DNA of 64,000 bases from Cellvibrio sp. UBA7671 (lineage in GTDB: Bacteria; Pseudomonadota; Gammaproteobacteria; Pseudomonadales; Cellvibrionaceae). Below, one piece after another: positions 27,115 through 40,025 of this stretch. The stretch is from the NCBI GenBank assembly GCA_002483145.1, contig DLHJ01000001.1, positions 1 through 64,000 of the forward strand, read 5' to 3'. The translations under genes and the position numbers were made by a program. Below the pieces are notes generated by a model, which was not told the origin of the DNA, made no database searches, and worked only from the letters and a program-made list of their open reading frames with translations. How positions within the stretch are numbered: the first letter of the stretch is position 1; every line of letters starts with the position of its first letter.

Positions 27115-27795
27115 TCACAGAATCACTTCGATTGCCTGTTGAAAGGTCTTTTTACCACGCTGGTGGCGTTTGGTCGCGCTCTTGTCGCTGAACGCCTCCA
27201 GCAGTGCGGTACTGAAATCGTAAACCCGGTTGTCGCGACCCGTATGTTCGGCTGCAGCTTCAAACCCTTGCGTATGAGCATCGGCGAGCATGGCGATGTC
27301 CTCAATCATACCCGTAGCAATATCCATATTGCCCGGGTCACCGTGGGATTGCTCGCAAGCATTTGCATCGGTCGAATGAAAATTGCGGCAGCGAAACGGG
27401 CGCACGGGATAAATACTGCACTGGTTGTCCTGTAGCAAAGCGCACTGGATATTAGTCACCAGATGCTGCTCGGGTGAGAGAGTGCGAATGATCGCCGCAT
27501 TGGCTTCCACGTCGGCCAGCACCGCCGTGATTTTTTCTTCACTCCATGTTTTGTTCATGTAATCTTTGATCAGCAATATTTCATGCGCACGCACTTCCAC
27601 CTTGTAGTGACAACAAAATGCGCAGCCCGCTTTGCACGCCGGTTTGATCGGCGATGCCTCCATCGCGCGCGCGATGAGAGTGTCGTAGCGGGTGTAAGAT
27701 TTTTGCAGCGCCGTCGCCGGGTCTCTTCTCGACTCCAGTTGGGCGGTGGCCTTTTGGTATTCGTCCAGCGCGGCAGCCTGGAAAGGATCGGTCAT
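27115..27795 (-). CDS. YkgJ-family cysteine cluster protein
   Basis: A 226-residue cytoplasmic protein with the zinc/iron-binding cysteine cluster of the YkgJ (UPF0153) family: CKAGCAFCC (Cys54, 58, 61, 62) and later the CALLQDNQCSIYPVRPFRCRNF block. The cluster is thought to chelate a metal or an Fe-S centre. Function is unknown. The start ATG at 27795 is preferred over an in-frame TTG at 27804. No operon partner is evident; the neighbours are a GGDEF-EAL gene on the same strand and a divergent secreted protein. Confidence 0.8.
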   Translation of the reverse strand: MTDPFQAAALDEYQKATAQLESRRDPATALQKSYTRYDTLIARAMEASPIKPACKAGCAFCCHYKVEVRAHEILLIKDYMNKTWSEEKITAVLADVEANAAIIRTLSPEQHLVTNIQCALLQDNQCSIYPVRPFRCRNFHSTDANACEQSHGDPGNMDIATGMIEDIAMLADAHTQGFEAAAEHTGRDNRVYDFSTALLEAFSDKSATKRHQRGKKTFQQAIEVIL

Positions 27796-27999
27796 ATTTA
27801 TCAAGCTTGTGAATAATAAGGATGGGTCAGCATACTGCCAGGCCTAAAGTCGATCAATGTCGAAAAAATTTACAATTCAGAATTGTGCTTGGCGCGCAAA
27901 TCATTGATTTTACTTAAAAAAAGAGAACTGGATCACCTTTTGCTTATTCTTATATGCAACAAAAAAATAATTTCTCATTACCCTACCTAAGGATCGATT

Positions 28000-28584
28000 A
28001 TGAAACGTTTCATGTTGGCTGCTACTTTGGCTTTCGCAGCTTCTTCTGTTTCTGCAACTGTATTGAATTTTGATGATTTGGCTGGCGGTACCGAACAAGT
28101 TCCATTCGGTTACGGCGGCTTTGACTGGCAGGCAGGTTCTACCAACCTGGGTGCTATTGGTGAAGGCTTCCACCCTGGCTCTGGCTACGACAACGGCACT
28201 GTGTCTCCAGGCAATACCATTTTTAACTACTACGGTACTTCAGGTGCCAAGATTAACTGGTTGGGCACTGACACCTTCACCTTTAACGGTGCTTATTTGA
28301 CTGCTGCCTGGGATTCTACCCAGAACGTAAGCTTTGCCGGTTTCAACGATGGCGTGCAAATTTTTACTAGCAGCAGCTACACCATCAATAACCAAACTCC
28401 GCTCTGGATCAGCCTGGATTGGGCTGGTATTGACTCTATCCAAATCTTCAACAACGGTAGTCACTGGGCTCTGGATGACTTCACCTTCAATGGCACTACC
28501 GACGTTCCAGAGACCTCTTCTCTGATGTTGTTGGGTCTGGGTCTGTTGGGTCTGGGTCTGACTCGTCGTCGTAAGGCGGCATAA
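28000..28584 (+). CDS. Secreted protein with PEP-CTERM-like sorting tail
   Basis: A 194-residue protein with a signal peptide (MKRFMLAATLAFAASSVSA) and a beta-rich middle full of Gly, Asn, Ser and aromatic residues. The C-terminus has the PEP-CTERM layout: DVPETSS, then a hydrophobic LMLLGLGLLGLGL segment, then TRRRKAA. The motif reads PET rather than PEP. Such tails are recognised by an exosortase (EpsH/XrtA) and the protein is then released or anchored with exopolysaccharide. No exosortase gene is in the window. AAGGA precedes the ATG. The mature domain was not recognised. Confidence 0.85.
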   Translation: MKRFMLAATLAFAASSVSATVLNFDDLAGGTEQVPFGYGGFDWQAGSTNLGAIGEGFHPGSGYDNGTVSPGNTIFNYYGTSGAKINWLGTDTFTFNGAYLTAAWDSTQNVSFAGFNDGVQIFTSSSYTINNQTPLWISLDWAGIDSIQIFNNGSHWALDDFTFNGTTDVPETSSLMLLGLGLLGLGLTRRRKAA

Positions 28585-28618
28585 TTGCCTGGGCTGCCTG
28601 GTGCAGCCAGTGCGATAC

Positions 28619-28652
28619 AAAAACGCCCTGCATTTGCAGGGCGTTTTTGTTT
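28619..28652. terminator. Bidirectional terminator between the PEP-CTERM gene and the GH5 gene
   Basis: A 14-bp stem (AAAAACGCCCTGCA / TGCAGGGCGTTTTT) with a two-base TT loop is followed by a T-rich run and preceded by an A run. Confidence 0.9.
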
Positions 28653-28671
28653 GGATCATCGCACCTCAAGC

Positions 28672-30072
28672 TTATTTGGCCGCATTCACGATTGTGCTAA
28701 TCAGCGTTGGATAAACCTGATTGCCACTGTAGCGATCAAATAGACCCATGCCGCCGTTGGCGGTGTAGCCGTTGTCCCAATAGATGGGTACCAATCCGCG
28801 TGTGTACGCCGCGCGGGTAATGTATTGATTCCAATAGACACGATAACTTTCTGCGGCGGGAATATTGGTGCGTGAAATTGCACCGAACTCACCCAGAATA
28901 ACCGCCACGCCGTTATCGACAAATTTGGTTTTCATGCGTTGGAATTGCGCATCAACATAAGCTTCGTTTGCCCAGGCTTCCACATTTGCCGCACTGGTCG
29001 CATTTTTACCCCACTGCCAGATAACACTGTTTTCATTGAGCGTGAAATTGTAGGGATCGTAAAAGTGCACCTCCATCATCAAACGTTTGCTCGCTGAATC
29101 GCTCGGAATAGTGGCGAAGCTGATGGTGTGATCGATATTGGTATTGAAACCCTGCACGATCAAATGACGCACCGCATTGTTGCCACCGGTTGCGCGCACC
29201 GCGTTGACGAACGTCTGATTAAAACTGTTTTGCACCGTGTAGTATTCCGTGGTGGGCGTACCGTAATCTCCATCCACCATCACCTCGTTGGTGCCCGCAA
29301 ATAATAAGTAATCGTCATAGTTTTTAAATTGATTGGCGATTTGCGTCCACAATTTGGTGATGCGGCTATTCACGGCTGTTTGATTGGCGTACTTGGGCTG
29401 CATCCAACCGCCATCCCAGTGGATATTGATGATCACATAGAGGCCGGCGCTTTTTGAATAATCAACCACTTGTTTAACGCGGGCCATCCAGGTGCTGCTG
29501 ATGTTGTAATTGGCATCGGCGTATTGACTCCAGGACACAGGGATACGGATGGTTTTGAAACCGGCCGCCTTCACGGCATTGATCATGGTTTGGGTGGTAG
29601 CAGGGTTGCCCCAGGCGGTTTCACTGCCAATCGCTTCGAGCGAGTTACCCAAATTCCAACCTGCGCCCATTAGGGCTGCCAGTTGTACGCTGGTGAGATT
29701 GCGCATTGCAGCGGTAGACGCAGTACGTGTCGCTGATGCGACATTGGAGCTGTAGCTGGTGCCGGCTGCGGTAAATTTAATCCAATACCAGTATGGCGTT
29801 CCCGCTACGGCGGTGGAGTCGGTATAGGTTTTGGTGGATGCACTAACGGTCGCAATGCGGATGCGGCCGCTCGGGTTGCTGTCGGTATCGCGGTAAACCT
29901 GCACGCTACTGATGGTGCCGCTAACCGTCCAGCTCAGGCCGATATTGTTGGCAGTGCCGGTGGCCGTCAAACAGACAGTCGCACCGCCGCCGCTGCCACA
30001 GCTTTGTGCCTGGGAAAAAGGCGCAATACAAAACGCGAGTAATAGAACGATGGAAGAGAAAAAGGATTTCAT
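28672..30072 (-). CDS. Secreted GH5 endoglucanase with N-terminal fibronectin-like domain
   Basis: A 466-residue secreted enzyme with a signal peptide (cleavage near residue 22), an Fn3-like domain (about 35-115, GLSWTV...YWYWIKFTAAG...SNVASATR) and a GH5 barrel (about 125-460). Hallmarks are GWNLGNSLEA, TIRIPVSW, NIHWDGGW, the acid/base Glu263 in GTNEV, and the nucleophile Glu395 in LGEFGA. The WGNP..TTQTMI spacing suggests subfamily GH5_4, whose members cut cellulose, xyloglucan or mixed-linkage glucan. The exact substrate is not determined. The gene has an unusually structured leader (30073-30206). Confidence 0.92.
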   Translation of the reverse strand: MKSFFSSIVLLLAFCIAPFSQAQSCGSGGGATVCLTATGTANNIGLSWTVSGTISSVQVYRDTDSNPSGRIRIATVSASTKTYTDSTAVAGTPYWYWIKFTAAGTSYSSNVASATRTASTAAMRNLTSVQLAALMGAGWNLGNSLEAIGSETAWGNPATTQTMINAVKAAGFKTIRIPVSWSQYADANYNISSTWMARVKQVVDYSKSAGLYVIINIHWDGGWMQPKYANQTAVNSRITKLWTQIANQFKNYDDYLLFAGTNEVMVDGDYGTPTTEYYTVQNSFNQTFVNAVRATGGNNAVRHLIVQGFNTNIDHTISFATIPSDSASKRLMMEVHFYDPYNFTLNENSVIWQWGKNATSAANVEAWANEAYVDAQFQRMKTKFVDNGVAVILGEFGAISRTNIPAAESYRVYWNQYITRAAYTRGLVPIYWDNGYTANGGMGLFDRYSGNQVYPTLISTIVNAAK

Positions 30073-30399
30073 CTTTATTATTTCCTTAGGGATTGATGTG
30101 CTCTGACACTACTGCAGGTGATACGTCTCTCCGGTTGCCCGAAGCCTAAGTCAGGATGAGAGGCGCAACCGCCAGGAACTCGCCCAAGGGGGGAGAGTGC
30201 GAGCTCAAAGCGGTCAGCACCGGCCGCGCAAGCGGCTGAAGAAATACTAAGGGTTGCTTTGACTAAAAGACCATTAAAATATTACAAATAGGATTTAATG
30301 AGTGATTTGGAAACAGGCAGAAGTTACTCCTGGCAATACAATTGGGAAGCTGTTTCATTTTGAAACATGGAATTATTTTTATATATGAAATTAATACTT
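30073..30399 (-). promoter_or_regulatory. Structured leader of the GH5 gene, possible regulatory RNA
   Basis: This 327-base gap has no gene. On the minus strand the part nearest the GH5 start folds in a suggestive way. Hairpin A pairs 30199-30206 with 30176-30183 and leaves CTCTCC (30192-30197) in its loop. Hairpin B pairs 30165-30170 with 30133-30138 (GGTTGC / GCAACC) and has CTCTC (30158-30162) in its loop. A downstream GGAGAG (30127-30132) can pair with either loop, so the pairings exclude each other and form pseudoknots. A further hairpin, GCCGC-TTGC-GCGGC, lies upstream. I recognised no known riboswitch class. Confidence 0.45.
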
Positions 30400-31014
30400 T
30401 TACTGGGCCAGCTCGCGCTGAGCTTGTTTCGCCACCTGCCAAGCCGCCGTCAATGCCAGTGACGCCATGATGCTTGCCACAATTAAATCCGGCCACGCAG
30501 TGCCCGTTCCAAATACACCGATAGCCGCAACGATCACCGCGATATTCCCCAATGCATCATTGCGTGTACACAACCACACACTGCGCATATTGCTGTCGCC
30601 ATTGCGATAGGCATAGAGCAGCCATGCCACGCTCAAATTGGCCACGAGTGCCAGCAGGCCAACCAGACTCATGGTTTCTGCATCGGGAATCACACCGGTA
30701 ATTGCATTCCAAATTGCATGCACTAAAACAACAACGCCAAATAATGCCATTGATGCGGCTTTAAATAATGATGCCTTTGCGCGGGTTTGCACGCTCATCG
30801 CCAATACCCAAAGGCTGATGGCGTAGTTGGCAGAGTCGCCGAGAAAGTCGATGGAGTCGGCGAGTAGCGAAACCGATTTGGACTGCAGGCTGAAAATAAT
30901 TTCAATCGCAAACATAGCGAAGTTGACGACTAACGCGATCCACAAAATGCGGCGGTATTTGGGATTGGGTTTGGCGGGTTGTTGATGATCGTGGTTACAG
31001 CAATGGGCGCCCAT
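30400..31014 (-). CDS. Cation diffusion facilitator family transporter
   Basis: A 204-residue inner-membrane metal/proton antiporter with about five to six hydrophobic helices. The metal-site helix reads LLADSIDFLGDSANYAISL and the partner helix CTRNDALGNIAVI, the CDF A-site pattern. The N-terminus is Cys/His-rich (MGAHCCNHDHQQ), as in many zinc or cobalt exporters. It lacks a long C-terminal cytoplasmic domain. The ATG at 31014 has AGGAG at a better distance than the ATG three bases upstream. Substrate is likely Zn, Co or a similar divalent ion. It sits apart from the czc cluster. Confidence 0.85.
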   Translation of the reverse strand: MGAHCCNHDHQQPAKPNPKYRRILWIALVVNFAMFAIEIIFSLQSKSVSLLADSIDFLGDSANYAISLWVLAMSVQTRAKASLFKAASMALFGVVVLVHAIWNAITGVIPDAETMSLVGLLALVANLSVAWLLYAYRNGDSNMRSVWLCTRNDALGNIAVIVAAIGVFGTGTAWPDLIVASIMASLALTAAWQVAKQAQRELAQ

Positions 31015-31276
31015 CATTTGCTCCTGAATATTTCAACGTGAAGTTTTCCAATGAAGATGCTTGCCAAATAACACTTAGCGATCCGTCGCCAAAAAAACCG
31101 CTGCATGAACACCCGCCCACAGGATCCCCCTGCGGTCGTCAATAAGCCGACAAATGCGACCGCAGCCAATGTTTATTAGTGTTATTTTTCTCGTCAGCTT
31201 CAACCGCCGCCTATACTGACCTCTAATGAAACCTGCGCCATAAGCAAGACCTCCACCAACAATATAAGACTTTCCT

Positions 31277-33829
31277 ATGGAACGCTTTTTACTTCGCACC
31301 CTCGGCGACAACATGCTCGATCTCATCTATGCCAAGGACGAACAAGGCCGGTTTATCTATGCCAATTTGGCCTTGGTCAATATGACCGGTGCGGAATCTG
31401 CAGACAGTATTTTAGGCAAAACCGATTTCGATCTTAACCCACCGGCGGCTGCGCAAGCCTATTCCGACGATGATCAATTGGTGATGCGCTCAGGCCAACC
31501 ACTGGTGGGGCGCGAGGAACTGCTGACAAACTTTAAAACCGGTGAGTCGCGCTGGCATTCTACAACCAAGGTTCCACTGCGCGATGATAACGGCGAGATT
31601 ATCGGAATTATCGGTATTACACGCGATATTACCCAAATTAAACAAGCCGAGTTCAATGCGCGTGATCTGAATGCTGAATTGGAAAATCGGGTGGCCGAGC
31701 GCACCGCCGAGCTGAGCACGATCAGCGCTACCCTTGAGCAAGAGCGCAACCTGATGCGCACACTGGTTGATGCAGTACCCGACAGTATTTTTGCCAAAGA
31801 CCTTAACAGCAAATTTTTGTTAGCAAATGAAGCGGTTGCCAGAGGCATGGGCACTACGCCGGAAAATTTGATTGGCAAAGATGATTTTGATTTTTTCCCT
31901 CAAGAGATGGCGCAGAATTTTTTTGACGATGAACAAACCATTGTTCGCACCGGTGAAGGATTGGTTAACCGGGAGGAGCTGGCCGTCAACAAAGAGACCG
32001 GCAATATGCGCTGGTTTCTCACCACCAAGCTGCCTGTACGCAACGACAAAGGCGAAACCGTCGCGCTGGTCGGTATCGGCCGCGACATCACCTTACGCCG
32101 CCGCGCAGAGCGCGCAATGCGCGAAAGTGAAGAACGGTTCCGCAGCCTGATCGAATTATCGTCTGATTGGTATTGGGAACAAGATGCCGATTTGCAGTTT
32201 ACTGATATCGAAGACCCGAACAACAAATCCAGTTACACGCGCGATGAAGTTCTCGGCAAAAGTTTAAAGGAGTTACCCGGCACTGCACTCCTATCCGAAT
32301 CCTGGATTGAATACGACGACCACGTAGCCGAGCGCAAGCCGTTTCGCGATTTGGAACTGCGGCGCGTGGCGGACAACGGCAAAACGTATTTCATTAGTTT
32401 GACTGGTCTGCCCGCCTTCGATGAGGACGGAAATTTTCGTGGCTATCGCGGCATTGGGCGCGACATCAGCGATCGCAAACGCTCCGAACAACACATTCAC
32501 TTTTTGGCTACGCACGATAGTTTAACCTCGCTGCCCAATCGTTTTATGTTTAGCCAGATATTGAATTTAGCGATTGAGTCAGCGCACCGCTATCATCGCA
32601 AACTCGCTGTATTTTTTATTGATCTGGACAGGTTCAAAAATATTAATGACACACTTGGCCATGAAGCGGGTGACTTTTTACTGTGCGAAATGGCAGCACG
32701 CCTGAAGCAATGTTTGCGTGCCAGTGATGTCGTCGGGCGTCTCGGTGGCGACGAATTTGTCGTTATGTTGCCTGAACCGGAAAATGCCGAGCAAATAGCC
32801 ACTGTTGCACAGAAAATTTTGTCTGCATCACTTGAGCCCATGGATATCAATGGCCAGGAATGTCGCGTGACTGCCAGCATCGGCATTTGTGTTTATCCGG
32901 ATGATGGAAGAGACGAACAAACCCTGATGAAAAATGCCGACATCGCCATGTACCGCGCGAAAGAAGAAGGCAAAAACAATTACCAATTCTATTCCCCCGA
33001 TATAGAAGCCCGCTCATTGGAGCGTTTGGTGCTGGAAAATAATTTGCGCATGGCGCTTGAGCGCAATGAATTTTTCTTGCACTACCAGGCAAAACGCAAT
33101 TTGCAAACCGGCGAAATTGCGGGAGTTGAGGCATTAGTGCGCTGGCAACATCCAGACCTTGGTGTCATTTCGCCCGCACAATTTATCCCGCTAGCGGAAG
33201 AAACCGGTTTGATTGTATTAATCGGCCGCTGGGTATTAAAAACTGCCTGCGCACAAAATGTCGCCTGGTTAAAACAAGGCTTACCGCCGCTGTGCATGGC
33301 CGTGAATTTATCCGTGCGGCAGTTTTTCGATGAGCATTTAATTCAGGATGTTGCCGATGCCTTAAACGAATCGGGCATGCAGCCAGCATTGCTGGAAATG
33401 GAAATTACCGAAGGTATGGTGATGCAGGATGCAGAGCGCGCAATTCGCATCCTCACCGCAATCAAAGCATTGGGTGTGCGCTTGGCAATTGATGATTTTG
33501 GTGTGGGTTATTCATCGCTCGCACAAATAAAACGCTTCCCTATTGATACCTTAAAAGTGGACAGCTCTTTTATCCGCGATATCCCCCAAAACCGCGAAGA
33601 TCGCGCCATTACTGAAGCGATTATCGCCATGGGCAGAACTTTGAGTTTGACCGTTATTGCAGAAGGCGTGGAAACCAAAGAGCAGGAAGCGTTTTTACGT
33701 GATCACAACTGCGACCAATCCCAAGGCTACTACTTTAGTAAACCGATTTCCCCGGAAGATTTTGTTAGTTTTATGAAAAAACAAGCGGCATGCACAATTG
33801 TTTATCCGCCAGTCACTAGTCCGGATTAA
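31277..33829 (+). CDS. PAS-PAS-PAS-GGDEF-EAL cyclic-di-GMP protein
   Basis: An 850-residue cytoplasmic protein without membrane helices. Two closely related PAS units (about 8-125 and 160-275; both contain the KTDFDL/KDDFDF and LVxREEL motifs) are joined by a coiled-coil-like linker (LNAELENRVAERTAEL). A third PAS (about 285-400) precedes GGDEF (GRLGGDEFVVMLP, with RASD I-site) and EAL (GVEALVRWQHP, DDFGVGYSSLAQIKRFP, AEGVETKEQ). Both catalytic domains look intact. The duplicated PAS pair may sense the same type of signal twice. It stands alone, divergent from the CDF gene. Confidence 0.93.
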   Translation: MERFLLRTLGDNMLDLIYAKDEQGRFIYANLALVNMTGAESADSILGKTDFDLNPPAAAQAYSDDDQLVMRSGQPLVGREELLTNFKTGESRWHSTTKVPLRDDNGEIIGIIGITRDITQIKQAEFNARDLNAELENRVAERTAELSTISATLEQERNLMRTLVDAVPDSIFAKDLNSKFLLANEAVARGMGTTPENLIGKDDFDFFPQEMAQNFFDDEQTIVRTGEGLVNREELAVNKETGNMRWFLTTKLPVRNDKGETVALVGIGRDITLRRRAERAMRESEERFRSLIELSSDWYWEQDADLQFTDIEDPNNKSSYTRDEVLGKSLKELPGTALLSESWIEYDDHVAERKPFRDLELRRVADNGKTYFISLTGLPAFDEDGNFRGYRGIGRDISDRKRSEQHIHFLATHDSLTSLPNRFMFSQILNLAIESAHRYHRKLAVFFIDLDRFKNINDTLGHEAGDFLLCEMAARLKQCLRASDVVGRLGGDEFVVMLPEPENAEQIATVAQKILSASLEPMDINGQECRVTASIGICVYPDDGRDEQTLMKNADIAMYRAKEEGKNNYQFYSPDIEARSLERLVLENNLRMALERNEFFLHYQAKRNLQTGEIAGVEALVRWQHPDLGVISPAQFIPLAEETGLIVLIGRWVLKTACAQNVAWLKQGLPPLCMAVNLSVRQFFDEHLIQDVADALNESGMQPALLEMEITEGMVMQDAERAIRILTAIKALGVRLAIDDFGVGYSSLAQIKRFPIDTLKVDSSFIRDIPQNREDRAITEAIIAMGRTLSLTVIAEGVETKEQEAFLRDHNCDQSQGYYFSKPISPEDFVSFMKKQAACTIVYPPVTSPD

Positions 33830-33846
33830 AAACGACTAGTGACTGG
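33809..33846 (+). other. 13-bp perfect inverted repeat straddling a stop codon
   Basis: CCAGTCACTAGTC (33809-33821) and its reverse complement (33834-33846) flank a 12-base loop that contains the TAA stop of the GGDEF-EAL gene. No T tract follows immediately. It may be a 3' stability hairpin or a terminator part. Confidence 0.5.
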
Positions 33847-33872
33847 TACATCTGGGGCAGTGTTGTGAATAT

Positions 33873-38260
<4,388 letters not shown>

Positions 38261-38264
<4 letters not shown>

Positions 38265-39508
38265 TGGGCAATCTCCGTTTCAGGGGCTGATGCGGTGAGC
38301 CGCTCCAGTTCAATGCGGGTTTCATGGGCGCGCAGGGCGGCGTCGATCAAGGCGGCGCGGGCTTCAAGCAATTCGCGCTGGGCGAGTGCCAGTTCGAGTG
38401 AGCTGTAGCGCCCCTGGTCGAAAGCGGCGGCGGTAGCGCGGTTGGCGTCTTGCAGCAACGGCAGGATTTGGTCGCGCAGGCTGTGCAGCTCGGCAAGCGC
38501 TTGGGTATGGGCGCTGTAAGTTTGGTTTAAGCGGGCTTCCAGTTGGACTTTGGCGCTATCGGCAGCGAATGTGGCGGCATCTTGCTCGGCGCGCGCTTTA
38601 CTGATCGCGCCGCTCGCGCGTTTGCCGCTGGCGAGTGGAATATTGATGCCCGCGACCAGCGCGGTATCCTCACTCATCTGCAACTGGCGCACGCCGGCAC
38701 TCCATCCCAAGGTCATTTGCCCTTCGGCTTCCGCTTTGCGCAACTCCGCGGCGCGCAGGCGTGTCTCCTCGGCGAGCAAGAGCAAATCTGGGTTTTGCGC
38801 GAGGCGAGTTTGCCAATCGGCAAGGGGTTCGACGTTAGTAAGCGCAAACAAATCACCCTCGGCGCGGGTAAAATCCGGCGTGCTATCCGCCCAGTAAGCG
38901 CTGAGTTTTAGTGCTTCCAGTTGAATTTTCTGGCGGGCTCGATCGACATCCAGCGCCGCTTTGGCTTGCGCGGCACGGGCGCGCAACAACTCCTCCTGTG
39001 GTGCACGACCGGCTTGGACACGTTTGCTTAAGCTGGTCACTAATGACTGGGCAAGTTGCTGCGCCTGCTTTTGCACTTGCACTTGCTCTTGCGCCGCAAT
39101 CAGGGCGATAAAACGGTAATTCACCGCCGCGACCAGATCCAATACCGCCACCCGCTGCTCGGTCGCCAGTTGCTGTTGACGTGCGGTGACGACACCTAGG
39201 CGTGCATCGCGCTGGTCGCCCAACTCGATTACCGAAGCAAACGAGAGCGTCAGCTCGGCGCCATCTGCACCGGAAAAATCACCCGAACCGGCGACATTTT
39301 CCAATTCAGAATGCAGGCGCATCTCCGGTCGCAATGCGGCGGTAGCTTGTTCACCAGCCAAGGCAGCGCGGCGAAATTGGTAGCCCGCCAATTGCGGGTT
39401 GTATTGCAAGCTGGCGCTGAGTGCATCTTGCAGGCTAATGCCGTCCGCTACTGCGGTGCATGCCAAAGCACTGACCAACAAAGGCAGCGCAAACGAAAAT
39501 TTGTTCAT
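38261..39508 (-). CDS. czcC: CzcC-type outer membrane factor (TolC family)
   Basis: A 415-residue TolC-like protein with a signal peptide (MNKFSFALPLLVSALACTAVA) followed by two outer-membrane-efflux repeats (ISLQDALSASLQYNPQLAGYQ... and TRLAQNPDLLLLAEETRLRAAELRKAEAEGQ...). Such proteins form a trimeric channel through the periplasm and outer membrane. The frame is open further upstream to a TTG, but the ATG starting MNKFSF begins the signal peptide directly. It heads the czcCBA set. Confidence 0.9.
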
Positions 39509-39588
39509 GGTAGATCCTGTCAAATGTGCCCAAGGGGCACAGAGGTTTTATCAAGGCGCAGTCACACGCGCCCAATACGATCAAACAC

Positions 39589-39960
39589 TCAGACAGGAAC
39601 GGGCGGTGCGCGCAGTAAAGGTCGCCAATAGAGGAAAACGCGGGGATAAAACGAGCGGTAAGCGCTGGTATAAACGGGTGTAGGCAGGATCAATAACGCC
39701 AGCGCTAACGCAGCCAGCAATATCAATCCCAAATCAATTTTGCTCAGCTTCGCCAATGCTGACTGGGTCAACTCAATATCAGCATCCTGATGCACTTCAT
39801 CCGGGTGATGATCATGCACCTCATGGCCATCCAAATGCATATGCACCGACACCGGCGGCTCCTGCCCATCAAAACAAAAATGCCCATGTGCTCCCGCCCA
39901 GTTGCTAAGCAACCAGAAGGCTAGTGCCAGAAAGGCATAATGGGGGGAGAGTTTGGGCAT
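39589..39960 (-). CDS. Small His-rich exported membrane protein of the metal island
   Basis: A 123-residue protein with an N-terminal signal sequence (FLALAFWLLSNWAGA), a His/Asp-rich periplasmic part (HGHFCFDG...VHMHLDGHEVHDHHPDEVHQD) and one later hydrophobic helix (LGLILLAALALALLILP). The end is basic and proline-rich. It lies just before czcC, where czc loci often encode a small periplasmic protein (CzcI-like); homology to CzcI is not proven. A periplasmic metal-binding or sensing role is inferred from His content and position. Confidence 0.65.
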   Translation of the reverse strand: MPKLSPHYAFLALAFWLLSNWAGAHGHFCFDGQEPPVSVHMHLDGHEVHDHHPDEVHQDADIELTQSALAKLSKIDLGLILLAALALALLILPTPVYTSAYRSFYPRVFLYWRPLLRAPPVPV

Positions 39961-40025
39961 GGCCGTTTTTTGGTTTAGGTTTGGGATGAAATTGATGCAA
40001 GCATAACGGTCTGCTTAAAAAATAA

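Noticed and set aside
30073-30399. Known c-di-GMP (GEMM) or glycine riboswitch before the GH5 gene
   Set aside because: GGAGAGAC and GGGCAACC look tempting, but the conserved GEMM core around GCAAACC...GGGACGCAAAGCC and the glycine aptamer core are missing. Reported only as an unclassified structured leader.
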